Shown in pieces: positions 28,484 to 38,243 of a DNA stretch of 64,000 bases; position 1 is the first letter of the stretch, and each line of letters begins with the position of its first letter. Source of the stretch: CAVORD01 sp963698535. Lineage in GTDB: Bacteria; Bacteroidota; Bacteroidia; Bacteroidales; VadinHA17. The translations under genes and the position numbers were made by a program. The DNA is taken from assembly GCA_963698535.1 (NCBI GenBank), contig CAVORD010000001.1, positions 1,364,001 through 1,428,000 of the forward strand, given 5' to 3'. The notes beneath the pieces are model-generated. The model saw only the letters and a list, made by a program, of their open reading frames with translations, ran no database searches and was not told the origin of the DNA.

Positions 28484-29338
28484 ATGGCCGGAAGTGATAA
28501 AACAACAAAGTATATTTTATTCCTGTCGTCACTGATAATACTGATTGTTGCAGGTGGAATGATCCTTTCATTATTGAAGGGATCATTGCCTGCTTTCAGG
28601 GAGTTTGGTCTCGGATTCATCTTCGGGAAAGAATGGAATCCAACAACGGGCAGGGAGAATTATGGTGCTATGCCATTTATTGCCGGTACACTTATTAGTT
28701 CGCTCCTTGCATTGATCATTTGCCTTCCCCTTTCAATGTCGGCTTCACTTTACATCGCTGAATATTATCAGGGGACCATGGGTGCCAGGATAATTTCGAC
28801 CATGGTGGACCTGCTTGCCGGAATTCCTTCAATTGTTTACGGTCTCTGGGGCTTTTATGCGCTCCGACCTCTGATAATAAAGCTTGGACTGAGCGATCAG
28901 GGCTTCGGACTTTTCACCTCTGCAATAATACTGGCAATTATGATCGTCCCCTATGCTACCTCCATGAGCAGCGAGGTGATACGGATGGTCCCGTCAGAAC
29001 TTAGGGAGGCAGCCTATTCCCTCGGTGCTACGAGATCGGAGGTGATCTTCAATGTAGTCCTGCCATCTGCCAAGTCTGGGATTGTAGCAAGTTACATACT
29101 GGCTCTGGGACGGGCTCTGGGGGAGACCATGGCCGTGACCATGCTTATTGGTAACTCCAATACTATGCCAACAGGACTGTTTGCTCCTGCCAACACTATG
29201 GCCAGCCTTATTGCCAATCAATTCGGAGAAGCTGAGGGGATAAAGCTGGCCTCACTCATTGCACTCGGGCTGCTTCTGTTTTTAATAACCGGACTAATAA
29301 ACTGGACCGGCAAATGGGTAATTAACAAGCTCACCTGA
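28484..29338 (+). CDS. pstC: PstC, phosphate ABC transporter permease
   Basis: This is a 284-residue inner-membrane permease with six predicted helices and the EAA-type loop REAAYSLGATRSEVIFNVVLPSAKSG, the site that contacts the ATPase. The N-terminal helix (LFLSSLIILIVAGGMILSLL) precedes the family pattern FIFGKEWNPTTGRENYGAMPFI and LLAGIPSIVYGLWGF. The reading is intact. It is followed by pstA after 6 bp. It forms the membrane channel with PstA. Confidence 0.93.
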   Translation: MAGSDKTTKYILFLSSLIILIVAGGMILSLLKGSLPAFREFGLGFIFGKEWNPTTGRENYGAMPFIAGTLISSLLALIICLPLSMSASLYIAEYYQGTMGARIISTMVDLLAGIPSIVYGLWGFYALRPLIIKLGLSDQGFGLFTSAIILAIMIVPYATSMSSEVIRMVPSELREAAYSLGATRSEVIFNVVLPSAKSGIVASYILALGRALGETMAVTMLIGNSNTMPTGLFAPANTMASLIANQFGEAEGIKLASLIALGLLLFLITGLINWTGKWVINKLT

Positions 29339-29344
29339 TAAGGG

Positions 29345-30220
29345 ATGGATCTCGGCGCAAATATCAGAAGGAGGAACAAGAAGGACAGGGCAATCAAGGT
29401 TGCCGTGGTAGTGCTATCGGCCATAACGGTTACACCAATCATCCTCATTATTGGTGAGCTGCTTGTAAAAGGATACCGCCAGATCAATCTTGCCTTTTTT
29501 ACTGAAAACTCACCCGACACGTTTCAGGCAATGATGGCTGTATCGAATAACGAAGTGATACCCGGAGGTATTGCCAATGGTATACTGGGAACTCTTCTGA
29601 TGTCGGTCATGGCGGCTGCAATTGCTATTCCAGCCGGGATAACCATTGGTGTATATCTCTATGAGAATCAATCCGGCAGATATCCGGCGATGATAAGGAA
29701 CCTTACTGAAATACTGCAGGGTGTCCCATCTATTATACTTGGTATCATAGGGTACCTCTGGGTTGTAAAGCATATTACGACAGGTTTTTCGGCACTGGCA
29801 GGGAGCGTAGCCCTTGCCATAATGATGCTTCCGCTTATAATAAGGTCAACGGAGGAGACCCTCAAGATGGTACCGGAGACTCTTCGGGAGGCGGCATTTG
29901 CACTGGGCGTACCTTATCACAGGGTGATACTTAAGGTTCTGCTCCCATCCGGAATGAGCGGACTGATGACGGGGATACTACTATCTTTCTCAAGGATCAT
30001 TGGCGAAACGGCCCCTCTGCTTATGACAGCACTGGGGTCAACCCTTATCAATTACGATATCTCCAGGCCTACAAGTGCAGTACCGCTTCTCGTCTGGGAA
30101 TTCTATAACGACCCTAATATGGTGGGACTGGTATGGAGCTCAGGCCTTTTTCTTATGGGGTTCGTCTTAACAATAAACATTTTTTCAAGAAGGTTCTCCT
30201 CACAAAGAAGAAAACGATAA
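29345..30220 (+). CDS. pstA: PstA, phosphate ABC transporter permease
   Basis: This is a 291-residue permease. Hydrophobic helices start at VAVVVLSAITVTPIILIIGEL. The PstA-type GGIANGILGTLLM and EILQGVPSIILGIIGY segments are present, as is the ATPase-contact loop REAAFALGVPYHRVILKVLLPSG. It is intact and is 1 bp from pstB, so it is translationally coupled. It completes the PstSCAB importer with PstC and PstB. Confidence 0.93.
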   Translation: MDLGANIRRRNKKDRAIKVAVVVLSAITVTPIILIIGELLVKGYRQINLAFFTENSPDTFQAMMAVSNNEVIPGGIANGILGTLLMSVMAAAIAIPAGITIGVYLYENQSGRYPAMIRNLTEILQGVPSIILGIIGYLWVVKHITTGFSALAGSVALAIMMLPLIIRSTEETLKMVPETLREAAFALGVPYHRVILKVLLPSGMSGLMTGILLSFSRIIGETAPLLMTALGSTLINYDISRPTSAVPLLVWEFYNDPNMVGLVWSSGLFLMGFVLTINIFSRRFSSQRRKR

Positions 30221-30221
30221 T

Positions 30222-30992
30222 ATGGATAGTAACAAGAACAATCTGCTGGAACTGAAGGATCTCTCCATAACCTATGGAGAGGGAACGCCAGCCGTTAAGT
30301 CGGTAAGTGCAGTTGTAGAAAGGAAGGCCATTACAGCTATAATGGGACCGAGCGGTTGCGGTAAGAGTACCCTCCTGCGGGCTGTAAACAGAATGCATGA
30401 GCTCTACCCCAATATAAAGGTCGACGGATCTGTTTTCTTAAATGGGGAGAATGTTTTTTCCATCCCCGCCATTGAGTTGAGACGTAGGGTTGGAATGGTG
30501 TTTCAGAGACCTAACCCATTCCCCACACTTAGTATCTACGATAATGTAATCGCCGGCTATAAACTTAACGGCATAAGCCTGAAGAGGCAGGAGAGAGATG
30601 AGATAGTGGAGAACGCTCTGAATAATGTTTACCTATGGGAAGAGGTCAAGGATTCTCTTCACAGAAAGGGGACATTCCTGTCGGGAGGTCAGCAGCAGAG
30701 ACTTTGTATTGCAAGAGCCATCGCCTTCAACCCCGATGTCCTGTTACTCGATGAACCAACCTCCGCTCTGGACCCTATAGCCACATCGAAAGTAGAGGAT
30801 CTGCTGGTGGAGTTAAAGAAAAACTATACCCTCCTTCTTGTTACACATAATATGTCGCAGGCTGCAAGGATATCAGATTATTCAATGTTTATGTACCTTG
30901 GAGAACTGGTGGAGTACGATAAAACTGATGTAATGTTCACAAATCCTCAGGATAAGCGGACCGAAGCTTACCTGACAGGAAAATTCGGTTAA
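30222..30992 (+). CDS. pstB: PstB, phosphate ABC transporter ATPase
   Basis: This is a 256-residue ABC ATPase. Walker A is GPSGCGKST (residues about 42-50), the PstB-type Q-loop is MVFQRPNPFP, the signature is LSGGQQQRLCIARAI, Walker B is VLLLDEPTSALDP and the switch histidine is in LVTHNM. Length and motifs are those of PstB. It is 1 bp after pstA and 11 bp before phoU. Confidence 0.95.
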   Translation: MDSNKNNLLELKDLSITYGEGTPAVKSVSAVVERKAITAIMGPSGCGKSTLLRAVNRMHELYPNIKVDGSVFLNGENVFSIPAIELRRRVGMVFQRPNPFPTLSIYDNVIAGYKLNGISLKRQERDEIVENALNNVYLWEEVKDSLHRKGTFLSGGQQQRLCIARAIAFNPDVLLLDEPTSALDPIATSKVEDLLVELKKNYTLLLVTHNMSQAARISDYSMFMYLGELVEYDKTDVMFTNPQDKRTEAYLTGKFG

Positions 30993-31003
30993 GAGAATTA
31001 CTT

Positions 31004-31708
31004 ATGAATACGAAAAAAGAGATTGCTTTAATGGAGATCGATGAGGCTCTCACGAAAATGGCAAACCTTGTACTTGCCCAGATGTCTGACCTCGAAAAAC
31101 TGATCAGTTCCGGTGATGATAACCGTATCGATACGATTTTAGAATCGATCCGGATCAAAGAAAAGGAGATAGATGGTTATGAAGTAGAAATCAGCGATAA
31201 ATTTGTAAACACCATTGTCCTTTACCAGCCAATGGCCACTGACCTTAGAAGGATAATAGCTATTTACAGGCTATCAATCAACCTTGAAAGGATAGGAGAT
31301 CTGGCAATGAATATTGCAAGAACCATTCAGGATCTAAGAGGAACCAAAGAGTTCAGGTCGATGGTTACACTCCTTAACAATATGTTCCTGGGGTGTTCGG
31401 CAATGGTAGAGAAATCATTGCTTTCGTTTATTAACAATGACATGGATTATGCAATTTGGACCATAAGAAATGATGAAGTAATAGATGAGATGAACCGCAA
31501 GATGCTTATCGGGTCAATCGAGAAATCAAACCTCGATGAAAAAACCAAGGCATCGCTCCTCACCTACACCGAACTGAAAAATACAATTTCAAATATTGAG
31601 AGGATAGCAGATCACGCCACAAATATTGCCGAGGTTACAATATATAATATGAAAGGAACTGATGTCAGACATTCAGGGTTTCACCTGGAAGATAACGATG
31701 AAAATTAG
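31004..31708 (+). CDS. phoU: PhoU, phosphate signalling regulator
   Basis: This is a 234-residue all-helical protein with the two PhoU three-helix repeats. The conserved metal-binding and contact sequences YQPMATDLRRIIAIYRLSINLERIGDLAMN and TISNIERIADHATNIAEV are both present. PhoU couples the Pst transporter to the PhoR kinase. Its last codons overlap the response regulator start by 11 bp, which supports coupling of transport and signalling genes in one operon. Confidence 0.93.
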   Translation: MNTKKEIALMEIDEALTKMANLVLAQMSDLEKLISSGDDNRIDTILESIRIKEKEIDGYEVEISDKFVNTIVLYQPMATDLRRIIAIYRLSINLERIGDLAMNIARTIQDLRGTKEFRSMVTLLNNMFLGCSAMVEKSLLSFINNDMDYAIWTIRNDEVIDEMNRKMLIGSIEKSNLDEKTKASLLTYTELKNTISNIERIADHATNIAEVTIYNMKGTDVRHSGFHLEDNDEN

Positions 31709-32405
31709 TGCCGGAATGAATGAAGTGAGCAAAATACTTGTTGCTGAGGATGAAGAGGATCTGTGCGAAATCATAGAATTCAACCTCCGGGCTGAAGGGT
31801 TTCACGTAGACATTGTCCACTCCGCCGAGGAAGCCCTCGAGCGGGATCTTTACTATTACGATCTGTTCCTCTTCGATGTTATGATGGGCAGAATGTCGGG
31901 TTTCAGGCTTGCAGAAAAGATAAGATCGGACCTCAAAATCAATGTTCCTATAGTGTTCCTTACTGCCAGGGACAGTGAAAACGACAAGCTTACAGGATTT
32001 AGTCTGGGAGCAGATGACTATATTCCCAAACCTTTCTCCGTGCGGGAGCTGGTGGCCAGGGTAAAAGCCGTAATTAAAAGAGGGAGAAATGACACCCCTG
32101 ATAATCCGGAGACCTATATTGCGGGAGAGCTGTTGCTTAATATTACTCTCAAGAAATTACAAATCGCCGGGACAGATACAGAATTGCCAAGAAAAGAGTT
32201 CGACCTCCTCAAATTATTTCTGGAAAACAGGGATAGGATTTTCTCAAGAGAGGAGATTCTCAACCGGGTCTGGGGTGGAGGTGTAGTTGTAACAGACAGG
32301 ACTGTCGACGTAAACATTGCCCGCCTTAGAAAGAGGATGGGTAAATATGGCGACCTTATCAGAAGTAAACCTGGATTCGGATACTATTTTGTAAATGAAC
32401 AATAA
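31698..32405 (+). CDS. PhoB/PhoP-like response regulator
   Basis: This is an OmpR/PhoB-family response regulator of about 235 residues. The receiver has the acidic pair VAEDEED, phospho-acceptor Asp in LFLFDVMMG (residue about 58), FLTARDS and the conserved Lys in IPKPFSV. The C-terminal winged helix has LPRKEFDLLKLFLENRDRIFSREEIL and VDVNIARLRKRMG. ATG 31698 is chosen: it overlaps the end of phoU and follows a GGAAG ribosome site; ATG 31716 is the alternative. By position it should answer to phosphate limitation and is likely to bind the 11-bp repeats upstream of the porin gene. Confidence 0.92.
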   Translation: MKISAGMNEVSKILVAEDEEDLCEIIEFNLRAEGFHVDIVHSAEEALERDLYYYDLFLFDVMMGRMSGFRLAEKIRSDLKINVPIVFLTARDSENDKLTGFSLGADDYIPKPFSVRELVARVKAVIKRGRNDTPDNPETYIAGELLLNITLKKLQIAGTDTELPRKEFDLLKLFLENRDRIFSREEILNRVWGGGVVVTDRTVDVNIARLRKRMGKYGDLIRSKPGFGYYFVNEQ

Positions 32406-32413
32406 CAAGTGAT

Positions 32414-34180
32414 ATGGCCAATAAGTTAAATTTCAGGAGCACACTGTTTCTATACTATCTCGCAATTTTTGTGGTTTTCACCATTGCAACGATGGCATAC
32501 CAGTACCAGCGGGAGAAAGATTTCCGTATCGAGTCACTAAATGCCGATCTGGGGAATATTACCGAAATGGTGAACAGGTTTATTGTTGGCAACAACCTGG
32601 TTTCTACTCTCGACTTTAATAAGTTAGACAGTCTGGATACTATTTTACCACACGACAATCTTCGAATCTCAGTTATCGATAACAAAGGTATTGTTCTGTA
32701 TGACAACGAGGTAGATGATGTTTCAGTCATGGAAAATCACCTCCGTCGACCTGAGGTAATTAACTCACTTTACAATCTGAAAGGGTACTCAATACGCCCA
32801 TCCTCAACTACCGGGAAAACATATTATTACTACTCCCACCATTTCGAATTATATTTCGTACGGGCAGCGCTTGAATTCAATCATTCCGTATCTATTTTTC
32901 TCCGCGGAGAAATTAAGTCACTAATAATTATCTTCTCCCTATTCCTCATAATGTGGCTTGTAATTATGCTTGTTACATCAAAGTTTACCAGATCGGTAAA
33001 CACCTTAAAGGAGTTTGCCCTTATGATTGAAACCAAAGACGGGGATGTTTCACGTTTTGTTTTTCCCGAAAATGAGATCGGTGTCATTGGACGGGAAATT
33101 CACAGGATGTATAAGAAACTGAGTGCTGCGAGAGATGATCTTGGGAGGGAAAAGGAGAAGTTACTGATGCACCTCAATCAGGCTAAGGAAGGGATAGCCT
33201 TCTTCGATTCAAATAGGAAAAAGGAGATGGTAAACAATAACTTTGTACAGTACATAAATATTATTTCCGGAGAACTTACCGTATCAGCGGAGAACTTCTT
33301 TACCATTCCTCATTTTTCAGAGATCAATGAGTTCATAAGGGAGACAACTCAGGACCCAAAGAGTACAGGTGCGCAGCGGAAAGAGACTACCCTAGCCGCA
33401 TCGGGTAAATACTTCCGGATACAGGCTGTGGTTTTCGATGACCGCAGTTTCGAGATCATCATCTCTGACATTACCTGGTATGAGAAAAACCGTCTCATAA
33501 AGCAGCAGATGACCTCAAATATTGCACATGAACTGAAGACACCGATATCATCGGTTAAAGGGTATCTTGAGACCTTATGTGATAATCCTGAGCTTGAGGA
33601 GGAGAATAAAGTCCAGTTTCTTCGTAAGGCCCTCCAGCAAACCGACAGGCTCTCAGACCTTATAAATGATATCAGCACCTTAAACAGAATTGAGGAGGCT
33701 ACTGACTCTTTTGCCTTTCAGCCAATTGTACTGAGGGAGACCATCAATGAGGTTGTTGATTCCAATTCTGCCTCAATCACAGAATTGGAAGCCCGTGTAA
33801 AAATCCAGGTTGGTGAGGAGGTAATAGTTTATGGGAACTCAACACTTCTATTTTCGGTTTTCCAGAACCTGCTCGACAATTCGCTCCATTACGGAGGTAA
33901 CGGAGTAGTGATCAAGCTTTCTGTTTATCATGAGGATGAAACTCACTACCATTTCTCATTCTCCGATAACGGACCGGGTATACCTGAAGAGCATCTTAAC
34001 AGGATCTTCGAGAGGTTCTACAGGATAGACAAGGGAAGGGCCAGAAAAAACGGAGGGACCGGCCTTGGTCTTTCAATTGTTAAGAATGCGATACTGCTCC
34101 ATAAAGGTGAGATAAGCGTAAGAAATGGGAAAGACAATGGAGCTGAGTTTATCTTCTCACTTCCTAAAGCTAACCAGTAA
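32414..34180 (+). CDS. PhoR-like sensor histidine kinase
   Basis: This is a 588-residue membrane sensor kinase. The first helix is at residues about 10-28 and the second at about 170-193 (IKSLIIIFSLFLIMWLVIMLV), flanking a periplasmic sensor of about 140 residues. A cytoplasmic linker and a PAS-like region follow. HisKA has NIAHELKTPISSVKGYLE (phospho-His near residue 371). HATPase_c has LLDNSLHYG (N box), FSDNGPGIPE and GGTGLGLSIVKNA. It is 8 bp after its response regulator and is the last gene of the phosphate operon. PhoU and PstB most likely control it. Confidence 0.92.
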   Translation: MANKLNFRSTLFLYYLAIFVVFTIATMAYQYQREKDFRIESLNADLGNITEMVNRFIVGNNLVSTLDFNKLDSLDTILPHDNLRISVIDNKGIVLYDNEVDDVSVMENHLRRPEVINSLYNLKGYSIRPSSTTGKTYYYYSHHFELYFVRAALEFNHSVSIFLRGEIKSLIIIFSLFLIMWLVIMLVTSKFTRSVNTLKEFALMIETKDGDVSRFVFPENEIGVIGREIHRMYKKLSAARDDLGREKEKLLMHLNQAKEGIAFFDSNRKKEMVNNNFVQYINIISGELTVSAENFFTIPHFSEINEFIRETTQDPKSTGAQRKETTLAASGKYFRIQAVVFDDRSFEIIISDITWYEKNRLIKQQMTSNIAHELKTPISSVKGYLETLCDNPELEEENKVQFLRKALQQTDRLSDLINDISTLNRIEEATDSFAFQPIVLRETINEVVDSNSASITELEARVKIQVGEEVIVYGNSTLLFSVFQNLLDNSLHYGGNGVVIKLSVYHEDETHYHFSFSDNGPGIPEEHLNRIFERFYRIDKGRARKNGGTGLGLSIVKNAILLHKGEISVRNGKDNGAEFIFSLPKANQ

Positions 34181-34315
34181 GGGCAAATAATTGGTCAATT
34201 CCAGCGGCTAATTTTACTCACTGTCAGCAGAGCAACTATCTTATAGAACATATACGTGTATGCTGAAAGATTGGTATTTTTATTGGAACTTACAGTGGTA
34301 CTAATTCAGACACTT

Positions 34316-36677
34316 ATGAAGATGATGAAGAAAATAAATGGAGCGATCCTGGTTTTAATCATATCTGTTTTGACACCTATAGTGATCTCAGGGCAGGGGA
34401 AAAAACCAGTAACGGACAGCAGGGAGAAGATCAACTCTGCAGAGAAAATCGTAAATATGAGGGAGGCTTCTTCCTTCAAAGCACTCTCCTGGCAATATAT
34501 CGGTCCCACAAATATAAGTGGTCGTTGCACTGATGTTGAGGGTATCTCTCCACGGGGAGGCCAGTATACCATCTGGGTAGGATCGGCCACCGGAGGAGTA
34601 TGGAAATCTGTCAATGAAGGAACAACATTCGAGCCCGTATTCGATAATATGCCTACCGCTTCGATCGGTGATATTGCAATTGATCCCGTAAACCCCGACG
34701 TTGTATGGGTAGGGACCGGCGAAGCCAACATATTCAGAAGCTCCAATCCGGGTTGTGGTGTTTTTAAGACTACCGACGGAGGCAAGAGCTGGAAAAACAT
34801 GGGTCTGGAGAATACACATACCATTGGACGTATCAGGGTCAATCCAAAGAATACCAATATAGTTTATGTTGCAGCCACAGGTCACGAATGGACTCCCAAT
34901 GAAGACCGCGGTGTCTTCAAGACTACCGATGGAGGCCAAACATGGACGAAAGTTCTTTATGTTGACCAGAACAGCGGCGCTTATGATCTGGTACTTGATC
35001 CCCGAAATCCCGATGTGGTTTATTGCACTACCTGGGAAAGGATAAGATTAAAATGGAATGACCCCAGAACATATGAAACAACCAGGAACAACGGAATATG
35101 GAAATCGACCGATGGAGGAAAGAACTGGAAGAAGATCAATGACGGACTGCCTGAAGCAAGCAAGAGGGGACGTATAGGTATCGATATCGCTGCCAGTCAG
35201 CCTGATATACTCTATGCTTATCTTGACAATTATGAGATAGCATACAGGGCAGCTCCCGGTGAACTGGACTCATACAGAAGACAGAAGCAGGATGTAATAA
35301 AGGGAGCAACAATATACAAGTCGGAAAATGGTGGTGACCAATGGGATCAGGTTAGCGGATTGACTGCCGACATGAAGACCTTTATGGAGCGTCATTCAGC
35401 CACATACGGCTGGGTCTTTGGCCAGATCCGTGTTGACCCCAACGATGCCAACACAATATACACGATGGGTATATGGCTTAATAAGTCGACCGATGGAGGT
35501 AAGACATTCACTATCTATTAGGGAACCTCATGCCGATCATCATGGATTATGGATCGATCCGGCCAACTCCGACTACCTGCTTAATGTTACAGGATGGCGG
35601 ACTGGGTATCTCATACGACGCGGGGGTTCATGGAAATTCCCGATCAGGGAATTACCTCTTGCTCAGTTTTACAATATCGCTTATGACTTACAGCACCCCT
35701 TTCAGAGTTGTGGGATCGATACAGGATCATCACAGCTTCTACGGAACGGTCGATCTGTCGCGGGAAGAAATTCGGTAAGACCTGTATCCTTTACAAATAC
35801 ACTTGGCGCTGAAGGCAGCTCACATGCAATTGATCCGAGAGATAACAATACCATTTACTCAAGTACCTTCTATGGATTACTGGCAAGGGCCGAAATTAAC
35901 AATTACCCGGCCAGCAGGAAGGATCTTCTGCCTGCAGTATACCCTGACCAGCCTGTCCACAGAGGCCAGTGGGTTGCTCCTACGATTTTGTCACCGCATA
36001 ACAACGATGTTATATACCACGCTATGCAGTATGTCATGAAATCAACAGATAAGGGCGACACATGGAAGATCATAAGCCCCGACCTGTCGTTCAATAATCC
36101 TGCTAAAATGGGAGATATAAATTATCAGACAATATCTGCCCTGGATGAATCGCCTCTTAAAGAGGGGCTGCTGTATGCCGGGACAGATGATGGCCGGTTG
36201 TGGATAACCAAAAACGGAGGAGGAAACTGGAGTGAAATAAAGAACAGCCAGATACCTGTGAAATGGGTCTCCCGCCTGGTAGCATCGGCATATGATATGG
36301 GTACAGTTTACATGGCACAAACAGGCCGCAGGGATGATGACTTCCAGGTGTATCTCTGGAGATCGGATGACTTTGGGGCTACATGGAAGGAGATTTCCGG
36401 TAACCTTCCCCTTGGAGCAGTAAATGTTATCAGGGAGGACCCTGTTAAAAAAGGCATACTTTATGTTGGCACTGACGGTGGTGTTTTTGTCAGTACCGAT
36501 GCGGGAAGCACATGGCAGACTCTTGGTAGTAATCTGCCATATACCTATGTACATGATCTGCAGATCCATCCGCGCGATAACATGATAATAATAGCCACCC
36601 ACGGACGCGGAATGTGGGTGCTAGACGCCAATCCGGTAAACGGAAAAGATAAAATAAGAGAGCCAAACTGGAGATAA
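34316..36677 (+). CDS. Secreted BNR/sortilin-like beta-propeller protein, frameshifted
   Basis: This is an about 787-residue secreted protein with repeated propeller signatures: TTDGGKSW, KTTDGGQTW, STDGGKNW, STDGGKTF and, later, ITKNGGGNW and STDAGSTW. The best start is ATG 34316 (MKMMKKINGAILVL, a signal peptide ending near ISGQG); earlier in-frame codons give no sensible signal. The reading stops near 35518. The rest is recovered in other frames through about five closely packed shifts (35515-35775); bridging text includes DGGLGISYDAG and SIQDHHSFYGT. The gene ends at 36677 with a terminator. Such VPS10/BNR proteins in Bacteroidota are often secreted or peptidase-associated. Its substrate is unknown. 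The 135-bp spacer after the kinase shows no clear promoter. Confidence 0.78.
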
Positions 36678-36685
36678 TAAATAAA

Positions 36686-36711
36686 AGAGCCCCCGACAAA
36701 TCGGGGGCTCT
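36686..36711. terminator. Bidirectional hairpin terminator
   Basis: AGAGCCCCCGA (36686-36696) pairs perfectly with TCGGGGGCTCT (36701-36711) around a CAAA loop. It stands between the convergent stops of the BNR protein and the M20 peptidase, with A-rich and T-rich flanks that would serve both strands. Confidence 0.88.
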
Positions 36712-36728
36712 TCTTATCATTTATTTTA

Positions 36729-38177
36729 TTAGTTGCTATTTCGCATAAGCTGATAGTAGAATCTTACAGCATTGAGATAATCTTCTTTTTTAACCCGTTC
36801 ATTAATCCCATGTATGCGGGCCATATCCTCAGAGGTAACATTTATTGGTGCAAATCTGTATATATTGGATGAAACAGGGAGATAGTGCCTGCTATCGGAG
36901 GCAGCGAGCATCATTGTTGGTGCTATCACTGCTTCGGGATAAACCTGACGAAGGGTTAGGGCAATGGCATTGAATCCGGTTGTCGAAACAGAAGAGACAG
37001 GAGCCGGTTCTCTCACCCCATCAATTACTTCAACAGTTATCCTTTCATCATCGATGGTCTTCTTTACATGAGCCAATACATCCACGGATGTCTCCCCGGG
37101 AAGTATCCGGAAATTGATCACCGCCTCTGCTCTTGTGGGTATAACATTATCCTTTATCCCTGAGGTGATTATTGTTGGAGCAGTGGTGGTGCGAACCAGG
37201 GCATTTCCGGAACTGCTCCCCTGGTAGATCTTGAGCAGCAGGCCTTTAAATATCCACTTGTTGGCAAATATCATATGTGCATAGAATGGCATCTCAGGTC
37301 CCAGATATTTAATAAAATCGTTTACCGGTCCTGATATAGCAGCTTTCATCTGATTCTCATTCAACTCGGCAACAGCTTCTGAAATAAGAGTAAGGGCACT
37401 TTCCGCCTCGGGTGTGGAAGAATGACCACCATCCATCGCGGCAGACAATTTTACCGATAAATAACCTTTCTCTGATGTTCCGATAAGAGCAACCGGTGCA
37501 CTCATCATTGGCACCATTCCGCTGGTTACAGCCATACCTTCGTCGAGGACATATTCTGCAGTAACACCTTTCTCTTTAAGGTAAGCAGCTATAGTACCTG
37601 CTCCCCTTTTCCCTGAAAGTTCCTCATCGTGACCATACGCAAAATAGACGGTCCTCTCAGGCTTATATCCCGTGGAGATCAACATCTCAGCAGCCTCAAG
37701 CATCGACAATACTGCTCCTTTGTCATCGAGTGTTCCCCTTCCCCAGATGAATGTTCCGTCATCCAGTCCGCTGAATGGTGGTTGCTCCCACTCACCCGCG
37801 TCACCTGCCGGAACAACGTCGATATGAGCCATTAGGATTACCGGCATAAGAGTATTGTCGGATCCTTCCCATTTGTATAACCGACTGAAGCCGGAGAACT
37901 TCTCAAGAGTAAGGGTAGAATGAACAAGAGGAAAGTTCTCCTCCAGATATGAACCAAAGAGATTGAAGGAAAAGGTATCAACAGGCATATCTACATCGAA
38001 AGAGACAGTCGGGATCTGAATTGCTCCTGAGAGCCTCGTGAAGCACTCCTCAGCAGGAGTTGGCAGGTCTGAGGAAGCACTTTCCGGCTGGAGTGACTTC
38101 TGCAATAATGTTCTTATCACTATAATAGCAATAAGCAACAACAATGCCCATAGAATGGTGTAGATAACTCTTTTCAT
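36729..38177 (-). CDS. Membrane-anchored M20 metallopeptidase
   Basis: This is a 482-residue carboxypeptidase-S-like M20 peptidase. An N-terminal membrane anchor or signal (residues about 5-22, IYTILWALLLLIAIIVI) precedes the catalytic domain. Metal motifs are LMAHIDVVPAGD, GRGTLDDKGAV and GHDEELSGKRGAG; the late metal site is in MMLAASDSRHYLP. The sequence resembles large M20 dipeptidases of Bacteroidota rather than YgeY. It lies downstream of selD on the same strand with a 66-bp spacer filled by a 12-bp tandem repeat. A link to selenium metabolism is not evident. It ends at a strong convergent terminator. Confidence 0.87.
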   Translation of the reverse strand: MKRVIYTILWALLLLIAIIVIRTLLQKSLQPESASSDLPTPAEECFTRLSGAIQIPTVSFDVDMPVDTFSFNLFGSYLEENFPLVHSTLTLEKFSGFSRLYKWEGSDNTLMPVILMAHIDVVPAGDAGEWEQPPFSGLDDGTFIWGRGTLDDKGAVLSMLEAAEMLISTGYKPERTVYFAYGHDEELSGKRGAGTIAAYLKEKGVTAEYVLDEGMAVTSGMVPMMSAPVALIGTSEKGYLSVKLSAAMDGGHSSTPEAESALTLISEAVAELNENQMKAAISGPVNDFIKYLGPEMPFYAHMIFANKWIFKGLLLKIYQGSSSGNALVRTTTAPTIITSGIKDNVIPTRAEAVINFRILPGETSVDVLAHVKKTIDDERITVEVIDGVREPAPVSSVSTTGFNAIALTLRQVYPEAVIAPTMMLAASDSRHYLPVSSNIYRFAPINVTSEDMARIHGINERVKKEDYLNAVRFYYQLMRNSN

Positions 38178-38182
38178 CCTTG

Positions 38183-38242
38183 ATTAATTATGTTATTAAC
38201 TATGTAATTAATTATGTATTTAATTATGTAATTAACTATGTA
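38183..38242. repeat. 12-bp tandem repeat, five copies, between selD and the M20 gene
   Basis: The unit ATTAAYTATGTA is repeated without gaps: ATTAATTATGTT (38183-38194), ATTAACTATGTA (38195-38206), ATTAATTATGTA (38207-38218), TTTAATTATGTA (38219-38230) and ATTAACTATGTA (38231-38242). It fills the whole spacer between the M20 start codon and the selD stop. A/T-rich tandem arrays like this vary in copy number by slippage. Confidence 0.85.
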
Positions 38243-38243
38243 A

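Noticed and set aside
36729..38177. A second YgeY
   Set aside because: It has a membrane anchor and a carboxypeptidase-S-like layout and lacks the YgeY-type spacing of motifs.
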